From Psoroptes ovis (lineage: Eukaryota; Arthropoda; Arachnida; Sarcoptiformes; Psoroptidae), in the NCBI GenBank assembly GCA_002943765.1, contig PQWQ01000004.1, positions 310,001 through 374,000 of the forward strand: a DNA stretch of 64,000 nt, given 5' to 3'. The notes beneath the pieces were generated by a model, which was not told the origin of the DNA, ran no database searches, and saw nothing but the letters and a program-made list of their open reading frames with translations. The position numbers and the translations under genes are program-made. Of the stretch, positions 26,492-37,664 are shown one piece after another. Each line of letters opens with the position of its first letter. The first letter of the stretch is position 1.

Positions 26492-27399
26492 ACAGCAGTC
26501 GTTTCTGACCTCATGCTATGAACCTCCATATGCCTACTGTAGCATCGGCCGAACACTGCTTTTGCTACACGATTCAATGAATCGATGCAACATTTGGACA
26601 TGACGACTGCAGCACACATCACTGCTTAGGTGGAAAGCTAGTCTTACTGACGATCATGTCCATTATGATGATCGTACTGAGTACGATCTAAAGCCAATTC
26701 ATAACAATGACAGGCTCCATCGTCGATCTTCTTCAGCTTGTAGCAATGAACAATTGGCTGTTCCGCCGTTTAAGCCGTACATTAAAGCACGACAAGCGAA
26801 AACTAGCCGGATCCATCCACCATGTACCCATGAGTAAGCATTAAGTTATCGAGTAATACCGAGTTGACAGGAATCATCAGCTTACGCATGCATCTCTGAT
26901 TATAATTTCGGAGTGATTCGATATTAAGAGCCAGAGATGCATAGCACTGATACGAAATCTGCATCAAGCAAATTTCAAACGCTTAAGTACCTGAACGAGA
27001 AGCCGAAACTTCTCATCCAAGCCGAACACGTCGAAACGCGTTTGCCATTTTTCAAGTATATCGCGATTTCACCACTCCGTAGGAGAAGGTTACTACTGCA
27101 ATCATCGGCGAGCGAAAATAAATTGGTAAATCGCTCAACCGAAAGCCGAACATGTAAGCGAACCCCATGCTGACTGCCAAAGACAAACAGCAATGAGATT
27201 TACCAACATGAAAGCGACTTTTTTCTCGACATTCGAGTCGATCTTGCCACAAATATATCAAAATGCGACAAAAATTTTGGGGTGAATACGATTCTCATAG
27301 GCGATCATGGCAAATCATCGGATTCAAGCCAGTAGTCTATGAATTAGTTACAAATTTAATGATGTTATCAACAAAGTAGTGGTATTGTTTTCAACTATT

Positions 27400-27617
27400 A
27401 ACATCGTTGCACATACACCAATTTAAATCGATACAGTTACATTCAACATTTACTCAACATCCATATGACTTGTTGGAATAATATAGAAACAATGAAGATT
27501 CAATAAAACTGTGGTGGGATAATTTTCAACTATTGGCATGCCGCCTTATATATACGTCAATATAAATCAATACTGATACACTCATTTTTCACTCTAAAAT
27601 CCGCTAGATGGCAAGTT
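27400..27617 (-). repeat. Border repeat, one partial and one full copy
   Basis: Contains the elements GACTTGTTGGAATAATATAG, GAAGATTCAATAAAA and TTTTCAACTATTGGCAT, ending AAAATCCGCTAGATGGCAAG. It is the inverted counterpart of 41060-41300. Confidence 0.75.
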
Positions 27618-27639
27618 CAGCCAATTGTATGTTGTGACA

Positions 27640-28240
27640 CGAAAAATTTTTAAGTTACGAATTTAAAGAACTTTATTCAAAGAGATCTATTGATTTTTGA
27701 TACAATATGAATAATATGAATGTTTTACAAAAAATGATCTCGAAGATCTTTTTAAAATGAGAATTCTACAAATATTTATATGTTTTTCAAATTTTTCTTG
27801 TGTACAAAATTTTAGGATGAAAGAGAAAATTTAGTAGAAATAAAGGGTTAGAAGAAAGGAAAGGAAATTGTCGCGACATAGTCGGAACACTCAAAGGTTA
27901 GTTTATATTTACAGAATTCGGAAATTCAGATATGATAAGGAAAATATTAAATGAAATTGAAAGTGGCGACAGAAAGGATTTAGAAAGGAATTTAGTCAGT
28001 GAAAGTAAAAGAGCAAAGGAATGTTAATAATTAAAAACAAGGAAAGACTGAAAGAGAAAGCAATAAAATGAAAAAAAGGTGTTATATACATATGCTATCA
28101 AATATTTGAATAGCAAGCACACATGGTCAAATGTCATTATCAGAAATGTCTATTCTTCGGCCATGGTGCAATAAAAAATTTTTATAAATGACAATTTTCA
28201 ATTTTGTTTTCCCGACATGACGACGCTTCATGGTCGGTCA
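27640..28240. other. AT-rich spacer between repeats
   Basis: No coding region, RNA or repeat family recognised. Purine-rich around 27830-28080. Confidence 0.4.
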
Positions 28241-28307
28241 CGTCACAATTGTAAAAAGTGAAAATTCTGATTTTGATCATTGACTGAATGTAATCTCCCG
28301 AATACCT

Positions 28308-28602
28308 TTGCCATCTGGCGTAATTTAAACTGAAAATTCAATGTAACAGTATCAACTTATATTTGCATACACAACAATTGCAATTAATTGAGAACTTTGC
28401 CACCACCTTTTTATTGAATCTTCAGTGTTTCTATACTATTCCAACAAGTCATGGGAATCTCCCAAGATCTATGCTACAATGAAGATTCAATAGAAATGTA
28501 ATGGTTTAGTTTTTCAACTATTGGCATCGTTTTATGAATTCCGATATAAACCGATACTGTTACATTGAATTTTTCCTCAAAAATCCAATAGATGGCAAAA
28601 GG
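28308..28602. mobile_element. Fold-back copy of two inverted border repeats without interior
   Basis: Left arm begins GCCATCTGGCGTAATTTAA; right arm ends AAAAATCCAATAGATGGCAA. The two arms, each a ~150-bp border repeat, meet head to head near 28465. Outside the arms the inverted symmetry continues for a few bases (ATACCTTTGCC and GGCAAAAGGTAT). This looks like a non-autonomous fold-back derivative of the border family. The superfamily is not identified. Confidence 0.55.
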
Positions 28603-29110
28603 TATCTCAAATAATTCCAATTCAAAATTGATACATTGTCTTTATAATTATCAATCGATGAATGTGCAATGACTAAGATACTAATGTGCATTCAACTGAT
28701 ATTAAATGAAACATTGACTTATTCGAGTAGTCTGGTGAATAATGATGAAATTGCAAATTCAAATCAATTCACAAACATAATTTTAACCCACGACAACACC
28801 ATGATTGACTTCGTTGAAAATGATTCCACACATGTGATTCGGATACAACCAAAATCAAAAAACAAAAAATTTTCGAATAGTGATTTTGATACAGTCATAA
28901 ATCAATAAATTGAGTTTTTTTTTAATCAAAAATGATCAAATTTATTCAAATAAATTAGCAAAAATAGAAATATGATTACAATATATGTTTGATACATTCA
29001 AATGAGTTAATTTATGTTTGTGTAGGCCATTTGCTTTGAATTTGTTAATTCTGAATTAAGTGTTTACATAAATTAATAATGTTTGTTAGTAATTGAAACT
29101 CTTATATAAT
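28560..29110 (+). repeat. Dispersed ~550-bp duplication, copy 1, with a 79-codon open frame
   Basis: Similar in the same orientation to about 37665-38225. It contains an open frame at 28669-28908 (MTKILMCIQLILNETL...). The other copy shares its first half but is frame-disrupted. A further match to the 3' part lies at about 29425-29580. The frame resembles no known family. It is either the remnant of a duplicated small gene or an incidental frame in a repeat. Confidence 0.45.
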
Positions 29111-29222
29111 TTTTTAACTTAGAGTGAATTAACTCATTTTATTTGATTATTATTATTTATGATGCATTAAATTGAAATAATAATAATTAAAACAATATAA
29201 ATATAAAAAAATAAATCAATCT

Positions 29223-29946
29223 TTAATTAATATTGATACGAATCGTCTTGCTCCAATCGCAGGACTTGTTGTCGCCTGGTCCTTTAATTTCGCACAACCG
29301 CGCGTCGATATATTTGCACGCCAAACAATTATTTGCTTTGAGTAGGCTGGTAATTCCCGAAGTCAATTCAATTAGCCCACAACCATAACAATTGAACACA
29401 ACCTTACTAAGACTGCTTACGCTAATAATGATTCGACATGTGAATCTTTTTCAACAAAACTCAATAAGTCAATTATTTTTAATCATGAATTTCAATTCAA
29501 CAAAAAAATGACGGATTGTTTTTTTTTAAAGAAAATATTAATTTTTATTTCATTATATCAAAAAATGGAAAATTGTAAAATTTTTGTTTCAATATATTAA
29601 AAAATGAAAAATTGTTAATTTTTGGAATATTGTATTAATTAATGGAACATTGTTGAAATTTTGATATATTAGATTCATTTAAATTAGTTTGAAAGTATTC
29701 GTGATCGCCAAGGATACACGCTTTGAGAATTTTTTCTTTAAGAATAATAATCATCTCCAGTATTCTCTCTGGTGGAATAATAGAATAATAATCAAATTTA
29801 ATTCATTCGAATCTTTCAACAGTAGATATTTTCTTACCAATTGAGTCTCCTAATTCATCCCTATTCTTTCTAATAAGTACCTTTGGGATTGTCATGAGCA
29901 TTATGATGATTACAGAGATCATTGTGATGAGGATTTCAGAACGCAT
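29223..29946 (-). CDS. Candidate small secreted cysteine-rich peptide (spliced model, uncertain)
   Basis: ATG at 29946 opens with MRSEILITMISVIIIMLMTI, a convincing signal peptide. Exon 1 (29838-29946) ends at a strong donor (G then GTAAGA). A 69-bp intron (29769-29837) leads through CCACCAG to exon 2 in frame. If unspliced further, exon 2 runs to a stop at 29635-29637. A third segment (about 29223-29412, preceded by a CAG acceptor) is markedly richer in GC than its surroundings and encodes FNCYGCGLIELTSG..NNCLACKYIDARLCEIKG. It has six cysteines spaced C-x2-C-x17-C-x2-C-x7-C-x10-C and ends at a stop at 29223-29225. Joining exon 2 to it needs a weak donor near 29719. I do not recognise the family. 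The proposed second intron contains repeat-derived DNA, so the gene may be broken or the last segment may belong to a separate gene. Confidence 0.35.
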
Positions 29947-30115
29947 TTTTATTCGGATTTCTGTAAATATAAAAAATAACTTTAATTAGAATCAGAATTA
30001 TTGAAACAACTCGGTTTAAATTATGAATTGAAATGTTTTTAATATAAAATAATTTGAGTCTAATAATTTAATCAGTAATTTCTTCAATTTTCGAAATATT
30101 TTCAAAAAAATTCAA

Positions 30116-30231
30116 CACGTTGAGCCCGGAGCGAATTTTTTCGGACTTTCCGTTCTGCCTGAAAAATTTTTTTTCAATGAGAATGTCCGTAGACGTCGGT
30201 CCCTGGAGACCCACACACCGGGCTCAACGTG
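30116..30231. mobile_element. 116-bp MITE with perfect 14-bp terminal inverted repeats
   Basis: Starts CACGTTGAGCCCGG and ends CCGGGCTCAACGTG. The interior is short and GC-richer than the flanks, with no coding capacity. The flanks read TTCAA on the left and ATAA on the right, which could be decayed TTAA target sites of a piggyBac-like element, but this is weak. Confidence 0.7.
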
Positions 30232-30299
30232 ATAATAAATAAACCGAAGCAATAACACATATCCAGACTCATTTCGCGAAGAATCGAGATTAAGTCAGA

Positions 30300-30890
30300 T
30301 ATGCATTGCGTTGATACGAAATCTGCATCAAGCAAATTTCATACACTTGAGTACCTGAACGAGAAGCCGAAAGCTCTCGTCCAAGCGAAACACGCCGAAA
30401 CGCGTTTCCCAATTTTTTCGAGCAAGACGATCGCGATTTCGCCACTCCGTAGGAGATGGTTACTACTGCATCGTCGGCGAGCGAAAATAAATTGGTAAAT
30501 CGCTCAACCGAAAGCCCAACATATGCAAGCGGAGTTTATGCTGGTTGCCTCAGGCAATCAGCATTGAAACTGCTCTCATGTTCGAAGCTTTTTTTTCGAC
30601 TCCGTATATTCGAGTCGATCTTGCCACAAATGTATCAAAATGCGACAAAAATTTCGGGGTGAATACGATTCTCATAGGCGATCATGGCAAATCATTGGAT
30701 TCAAGCCAGTAGTCTATGAATTAGTTACAAATTTAATGATGTTATCAATAAAGTAGTGGTATTGTTACCAACTATCAACATCGTTGCATATACACCAAGT
30801 TAAATCGATACTGTTACACCGATTTTCACTCTAAAATCCGATAGATGGCGAATTCAGCCAATTGTAAAAAGTGAAAATTCTGATTTTGAC
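30300..30890 (-). repeat. rDNA-like cassette, copy B (ETS-like leader only) plus border repeat
   Basis: The minus strand carries the outer half of the ETS-like leader, with the same CACCCCGAAATTTTTGTCGC, GATTTACCAATTTATTTTCG and CGGAGTGGCGAAATCGCGAT blocks as the other copies, followed outward by the border repeat ending AAAATCCGATAGATGGCG. Similarity stops at about 30300, before the 18S part. It is more diverged than the other copies; for example, the segment around 30545-30600 is changed. Confidence 0.7.
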
Positions 30891-31023
30891 CATTGACTGA
30901 ATGTAATTAAGCAAATAAAGTGGCGCAGGTGAAATTTATTTACATTTCGGTGAAAATTTTCAATCTCCCAAATATCTTTGCCATCTATAGGATTTAAGGG
31001 TGATTTTAGGTATCGATTTAGAT

Positions 31024-32124
31024 CAGTGATTCCCAAACTTTTTGGGGCCATCGCCCACTTTCAAAAAAAATATCATCTATCGCCCACCAACATTATAATC
31101 AAATATTTTTTCAGAATTTTTATCGCAATTATCCCTTGCGTTACCGCAATCCTTACAAAATTGAAAATTAAGAATGAATATAAAGTTGGATATTGATACA
31201 AAATTGAAAATTTTAAAAAAAATAAATCATTGATAAAATTAATGAGATGAATGGACTTTATGTGCTGTGACCAATTCGGCAATTCTTGTTAATTTTTGTT
31301 AGAACTAGTCGCAACTCACCGCGGTTAACAATTTGCAATCGATTTATTTTGTTTGTCAACAAGTTGGTCACCATGCCAAAATCCTGTTCAACCAAAGATA
31401 TCGACGGGAATGCTATTAATTGTGGCGAAACAGCCGCATTGATGATGAATCATGAATTTCAGAGAAAATGACAATTAGTCATTTTTTTTGCAGTGATTTT
31501 GTTTTGGTTTTTTGAAATTAGAAAAATTTAGTAGAGTTATTTGTTTGTCAGCATTCAAGAAAACATTAATTTTTGATTTTTGTATTTGTTTTGTTTCTTA
31601 TCTTGTATTTTTTTTTTGTATTTTTCGTGTGTCGAATAAAACGACAATATCAGTACCACTAAAATTGCTTTATTAATTTTGGTTTTTCAACAATTAATAA
31701 TTTTAGAACGGTATTCCGAATTTCAGGATATGCAGAAGGGATTTCTTTTCGAATCCAAAATCTCTGATAACTGTTCATAGAAAAACTAAGCTCTCTTTTC
31801 TATAAACAAGCGACTTATATAACTCGTTGGCTGCCAAGCCTAAATAGATGTATGATCATTCAAACTGCCATGCCAAAATGAATGTTACTGTTTGATATTA
31901 AATTTTTACGAGTATACTCGTTCTGGTCATAATTGATACAAATTCTTAAGACCAGTATCCTTGTCGTTGGCAGCAAATGGGATAAAGTAATTTTTAAAAA
32001 TGTTTTTTCGCTATTTTATGATTTTAACACCTTTTGAGTTGTTCATGCCCATCGCCCATCATCGCCCACCTGGATCGCTCCATCGCCCACTGGTGGGCGA
32101 TATCGCCCAGTTTGGGAATCACTG
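31024..32124. mobile_element. hAT-like non-autonomous element, 1101 bp
   Basis: Ends are CAGTGATTCCCAAACT and its inverted complement AGTTTGGGAATCACTG. Flanks are ATTTAGAT on the left and ATTCAGAT on the right, an 8-bp target-site duplication with one mismatch. CAGTG-type ends and 8-bp duplications are hallmarks of hAT transposons. Both subterminal regions are rich in a TCGCCCA(C) word, a possible transposase-binding array (about 31046-31087 and 32048-32109). No transposase frame is visible, so it depends on an outside source or is dead. Confidence 0.85.
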
Positions 32125-32139
32125 ATTCAGATTAATATA

Positions 32140-33404
32140 TTAGGTTGATGAAAAAGTAATCCATCATTTTTATACGAACTCCAAGACTTGATTTAACATA
32201 CTTAGGATTGTCCGATTTTGATCAAACAAGCACCGATCTGTTTGATGATTTGTGGCCATCATGAAGGTAACTTCATAATAACCCTTTTGTAGAAGCCTGG
32301 GCCCCTATTTGTGAAAATCCCCAGGAGTCGATTTTCACAATCGTTCCTAGATTCGAATTTTTCACCATCAAAGAAATTTTGCAATCAGAGTAAAACATGA
32401 TAAAAGCTTAGTAACAAGTCCGTACTGTATTGTGGATACATAAGAACCTCCGATTCAGGCCCCCTTAATTTCCGGTGAGTCATCAAAGATGCATGTTAGA
32501 TAGCGATGTCTTGATGAAATGCATCACCTTTCTTGATGGCAGTTTCTGGCCGATCGCTATCTTCAAACGGTCCAGTTATTGATAGTAGAGATCAGAATTG
32601 AGCATTTGGACCATATGGGAGCAATTCATATTGAATAATGTCCTTCTAGTCCCACAAAATGCATAGCAGAACCTTAAAAACCGTTAGTCAAGGTTTGACC
32701 ATCGTAAGTCGCTTAACCACTCTTTGACCTCGATCGTTTTCGCACAGGATTATCGTGTGTGATCCATTTTTGATATCCAGTAACCTTCCGTTTGAGAAAT
32801 GAGTCCATTTCTTACCGTTTGGCCAAGGCTTCACTTATGGAAATTGGATCAATCATGTTTTTTCAGCTAAACGGTGTTGCACTCAAACATAGAGCTTTTT
32901 TCGGATTAAGCTTTGTGAAAATGATTCGAGCTGTTTTATGGTCCATCTTTAGTTCTTGGGCCATGTCATGACTGATAACATACCGGTCTACCTCGATCGG
33001 TTCCACGATTCTATCGACATTTTCAAGGGTCGATCGGCCGGACATTTGACATCGAAAATTTCTGAACAGAATCGACGAAACCAAAATAGCGCATAATGGG
33101 CTGATACAGTATCTGACCCATAAACATCATCCACAATTTCAGCCGCCTAGCTTGCGTTTACGGCTTTGTCCAAGAAAAAATGGAAAATGTACCCAATTTT
33201 TTCTTTGATTACTTTCATCTTTGACCCGCTGTATCTCACGACCCAGTGAGCCTAGCGAAAAACAACAAACAAATTTATGTACAGCAAGATATCACCTTTC
33301 CAACGAGTCTAATTTCAAAATTGTCAGATGAATACTTTTTGAGATATTCATCACCAAAGCCATCTAATGAAAAAAAATAATAGATTACTTTTCCATCAAC
33401 CTAA
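32140..33404 (-). mobile_element. Mariner element, 1265 bp, inactive
   Basis: Terminal inverted repeats begin TTAGGTTGATGAAAAAGTAA and end TTACTTTTCCATCAACCTAA, with TA duplicated on each side (32138-32139 and 33405-33406). Length fits a full mariner (about 1.3 kb). The transposase lies on the minus strand. Confidence 0.93.
32380..33090 (-). pseudogene. Mariner transposase, decayed
   Basis: The N-terminal part (32863-33084) keeps the DNA-binding region around GRSTLENVDRIVEP and AQELKMDHKTARII. Further on, VTGYQKWITHDNPVRKRS (about 32730-32784) corresponds to the VTGDEKWI motif of mariner transposases, with the first catalytic Asp replaced by Tyr. AFHQDIA matches the HQDNA motif with the second Asp kept, and PQYSTDL matches the PYSPDL region. 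In-frame stops interrupt the segment between them. The catalytic triad is broken and the frame interrupted, so the element cannot move itself. Confidence 0.9.
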
Positions 33405-34478
33405 TATATGCAGCGATGTTGATAGTTGGTAACAATACCACTACTTTATTGATAACATCATTAAATTTGTAACTAATTTATTGACTACTGGCTTGAATCC
33501 GATGATTTGCCATGATAACCTATGAGGATCGTATTCACCCCAAAATTTTTGTCGCATTTTGATACTTTTGTGGCAAGATCGATTCGAAATGTCGAAAAAA
33601 AAGTCGCTTTCATGTTGGCAAATCTTAATGCTGTTTGTCTCTGGCAGTCAGCATGGGGTTTGCTTACATGTTCGGCTTTCGGTTGAGCGATTTACCAATT
33701 TATTTTCGCTCGCCGATGATTGCAGTAGTAACCTTCTCCTTCGGAGTGGTGAAATCGCGATTATCTTGCTCGAAAAAATTGGGAAACACGTTTCGACGTG
33801 TTTCGCTTGGATGAGAAGTTTCGGCTCCTCGTTCAGGTACCTGAGAAAGAACATCTCATTAAACGCAGTAGTAACCTTCTCCTACGGAGTGGTGAAATCG
33901 CGATATACTTGAAAAATGGCAAACGCGTTTCGACGTGTTCGGCTTGGATGAGAAGTTTCGGCTTCTCGTTCAGGTAATTAAGCGTTTGAAATTTGCTTGA
34001 TGTAGATTTCGTATCAGTGCTATGCATCTCTAGCTCATAATATCGATCCACTCCGAAATTATAATCAGAGATGCATGTGTAAGCTGATGATTCCTGTCAA
34101 CTCGGTATTACTCGATAACATAATGCTTACTCATGGGCACATGGTGGTTGTAGATGGATCCGGCTTGTTTTCGCTTGTCGTGCTTTAATGTACGGCTTAA
34201 ACGGCGGAACAGCCAATTGTTTATTGCTACAAGCTGAAGAAGATCGACGATGGAGCCTGTCATTGTTATGATTTGGCTTTAGATCGTACTCAGTACGATC
34301 ATCATAACGGACATGATCGACAGTAAGACTAGCTTTCCACCTAAGCAGTGATGTGTGATGCAGTCGTCATGTCCAAATGTTGCATCGATTCATTGAATCG
34401 TGTAGCAAAAGCAATGTTCGGCCAACGCTATTGTAGCCATATGGAGGTTCATAGCATGAGGTCAGAAACGACTGCTGT
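33405..34478 (+). repeat. rDNA-like cassette copy C: border-repeat tail and ETS-like leader
   Basis: Continues the border repeat that the hAT and mariner insertions split from 30981-31023. The leader at about 33535-34478 matches those of copies A and D. It contains perfect short inverted repeats such as GATCGTACTCAGTACGATC (about 34287-34305), as expected of structured spacer RNA. A segment of roughly 110-130 bp is present twice in tandem (about 33723-33855 and 33866-33975). I call it ETS-like because it directly precedes the 18S 5' end in the sense orientation, not from a database match. Confidence 0.65.
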
Positions 34479-34571
34479 TACCTGGTAGATCCAGCCAGTA
34501 ATCATATGCTTGTCTCAAAAATTAAGCCATGCATGGCTAAGTGCATACCGCATTAAGGTGAAACCGCGAAT
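34479..34571 (+). pseudogene. Truncated 18S rRNA 5' end (copy C)
   Basis: Reads TACCTGGTAGATCCAGCCAG, then TAATCATATGCTTGTCTC, AAGCCATGCATGGC and GTGAAACCGCGAAT, where similarity to 18S rRNA stops. It shares the CAGCC and AATCAT changes with copy A and not with D. Confidence 0.9.
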
Positions 34572-37055
34572 ATTCATGTTGAATATATTCACTAATTTTA
34601 AAGGGGCGGAAAGTATGAACAGAGTATGCTGAATTCGATTGCGATTTACAGCATTAAACTCAAGACTGAGATCCAAGCTCAGATATAACCTTAAGCTAAG
34701 CAGCCGGCTTAAAGGTTATACTAGATTGCTTGAGACTCACTTTTTAAAACTTTGTTCCGCCGAAGTTCTTAAAAATATATTCCTATGCCGTGGCAGTTCT
34801 AAAAGTCAAAAAAATCATCAAATTGATGTTAGCCAAATAAAATGCCTCGTGCAAAAATGACACGCAAAGCAAAGCAAATGTAACTATGACAAATGGATGT
34901 GATTTGAATCACTCCTATTACTCTAGCCAAATATAAACTTTCCCGAAAAGGAAAACTCTAAATGTTGCGAATGCTATGATTCGCTTCATATTGCAGCCAA
35001 AGAAAAAGATATCAAGCCAAATTGAGATATTTTCAAATGAAATCATCCCAGATTAACTGAATTAAGCCAAGGAAAACTTATAAATTCTAACTGATTCATG
35101 CCATAAGAAAATTTATCCCGAAATGAACAGATTATACCAACGGGATAAATTTTCATGCCATAAAAATTTTATAAAATTTTAACCCTTAGAAGTCGAGGGA
35201 AATACAGCGCAAGCAAGCCAGCAGCTCGGTAATTTCTCAAACTCATCATAAATGGTGCTTGAGAGGCGCCTATCGAATTACTGCATTATAACTTGTGGTG
35301 AGCTCTGCTCACCGCTCGAGTTTTAAGGGTTAAGTTACCACAATAAACATGAAGAATTAGGAAAAGATGCTTATTATATCAATAATCAATTTACAAAATG
35401 AAATTTCTATAAAATTTCAATGAATTTAAAGGCACTCAAAAACACTGAGATCACAAGGTTCTCAGAAGTCAGTATATTATAAACAATTTAATCATGAATT
35501 CCTAATTTTAGAGTAGGTAGGGGTCATGCTACAACACTTACGTTATGCATTTTCCTACATGAACCCGAATTAATTCACTAATTGATAAGGGGCGAAACGT
35601 ATGCTGAAATCGATTGTGATTCACAGCATTTAGCTCAAAACGGAGACCCAAGTTCATATACAACCTTGAGCTGAGCAGCCGGCTCAAAGGTTATAATAGA
35701 TTGCTTGAGACTCTCAATTTAAGATTTCGTTTTGACGAAGCCCATAAATTATAATCCTATGCCATAGCGGTCCTGAAAATCAAAAAAATCATCAAGATGA
35801 TGATAGCCAAATAAAATGCCTCGTGCAAAAAGACACGCAAAGCAAAGCCAATGTAACTATGACAAATGTATGTGATTTGTATCACTCCTATAACTCTAGC
35901 CAAGACTCCACTTTCCCGAAAAGGGATACTCTAAATATTGCGAATGCTATGATTCGCTTCATATTGCAGCCAAAGTAAAAGATATCAAGCCAAATTGAGA
36001 TATTTTCAAATGAAATCATCCCAGATTGACTGAATTAAGTCAAGGAAATTTATAAATTCTAACTGATTCATACCATAAGAGAAATTCATCCCAAAATTAA
36101 CAAATTAAGCCAGGTCATTACTTTCCCTAAAAGGGGAATGTTAAATAATGCGAATGCTATGATTCGCTTCATATCGCAGCCGAAGATTTAAATATCAAGC
36201 CAAATTGAAATACATTTAAATTGAAATCTTCCCAGATTTACTGAATTAAGTCAAGAAAAACAAAAATTGTAACTGATTCATGCCATAAGAAAATTTATCC
36301 CAAAATGAATAGATTAAGCCAAGGGATAAAATTTCATGCCATAAAATTCATTAAATTCTGAGTTACCACGATATACATGAAGCATTAGGAAAAGATGCTT
36401 ATTATAAATCCAATCAAAAAGTCAATATATATTTATAAAGATTATTCATTAATTTTTCAAGGTCTTCAAAGACTTGAAAACTAATATACCTAGAAGTCAA
36501 TATATTCTCATCCACAACTCATGAATTCCTGATTTTCGATCAGTTAGGGGCTATTCTACAACACTTACGTTGTGCATTTTTCTACAAGAAATTCATTCAC
36601 TAATTATTAAGGGGCGAAAAGTATGCTGAATCCGAATGCGATTCACAGCATTAAAATCAAGATGGAGATCCAAGTTCAAATACAACCTGCATTATCATTC
36701 CAGATTGTCTGAATTAAGTCAAAGGAAATTTATAAATTCTAACTGATGCATACCACTGGAAAATTCATCCCAAAATGAACAGATTAAGCCAAGGGATGAT
36801 TTTTCATGCCATAAGAAACATATCAATTATCAAATTACTATGATATACTTGATGAATAAATAAAAGATGCTTATCATTATTACAAATAATATTGAATTAT
36901 ATTTACACTGAAATTTCGATAACTTTGAAAGTCTTCAATGTACTGAAAACTAAAACGACTCAGAAGTCAGTATATTATATAAACCAAATCTCATGAATTC
37001 CTAATTTTTGATCAGGCAGGGGCTATTCTACAACACTTACGTTATGCACATTTTG
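34572..37055 (+). repeat. Post-18S modules of copy C (three diverged units)
   Basis: Three successive related modules begin near 34600, 35587 and 36610 with AAGGGGCGAAA-like sequence. The fuller ones include blocks TTGCTTGAGACTC, GCCAAATAAAATGCCTCGTG, ACACGCAAAGCAAAGC, GCGAATGCTATGATTCGCTT and ATCCCAGATT..CTGAATTAAG. They end with CTACAACACTTACGTTATGC (about 35530, 36558, 37029). No coding frame is conserved between modules. The internal palindrome GCGAATGCTATGATTCGC is conserved and could form a hairpin. Confidence 0.75.
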
Positions 37056-37664
37056 TGATAATATATTGATTACATTAATTTGGCAAATTGAAACTTCCTT
37101 AAATTCGTCAAAATAAATTATTCCCGAAAAGAGAGACTCTAAATTTTGTGAATGCTATGAAAAGCACTAAATAAATTAGGTAGGATATATATAATTTAAT
37201 TAATAATCACAAAATAATTCATTCAAATAATTGAATTAACATTTATTGACTGTGCATCTAACAAATGATAATTTTACAGTCCCAATTGATGTATGTCAAT
37301 AAATTTTCCCGAGATGACCAAGGTATGTCATGGGATAGCTATTTAATCATAGCTGATACATTTCAAATAATAAATTGTCTCAAAGTGACCAAGCATATCC
37401 AAGGAATAATACGTTTTGTTAAACTTTACATCCCTATGCATAATTTACCTCAGAGAGATCTAGTGTTTTTGCTCCATGTGCAATTTGTATGCTGATCCTC
37501 TATATTTCTAAGCATGAAGCCTTCTGCCCTGCTTCACTACCTTGCTTTATTTTGGCTTAGCTTAGTCATTTCTGGATCGATTATCCAATGGTATGGATCA
37601 GTTAGGCCAAATAAGTTATTCTTTGTCTGAATCTCTGTCAGGCAGCAAAACCTTTCGGTATCAT
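37056..37664. other. Non-coding segment containing a repeat shared with 45320-45540
   Basis: About 37460-37675 (TATGCTGATCCTCTATATTT through TCTCTGTCAGGCAGCAAAAC) matches 45320-45540 in the same orientation. A 76-codon frame at 37265-37495 has no recognisable motif and overlaps the repeat. Confidence 0.5.

Larger units (their letters stand above)
25358..27290 (-). repeat. rDNA-like chimeric cassette, copy A
   Basis: Read on the minus strand the order is: ETS-like leader (27290 to 26492), 18S 5' end (26491 to 26399), then a single module (26398 to about 25600) and the nine-unit minisatellite. The module is the start of the first module of copy D fused to the end of D's second module. Both ends carry the CGACAAAAATTTTGGGGTGA motif and then the ~150-bp border repeat in inverted orientation, so the whole stretch 25083-27617 has the form of an element with long terminal inverted repeats. 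Confidence 0.75.
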
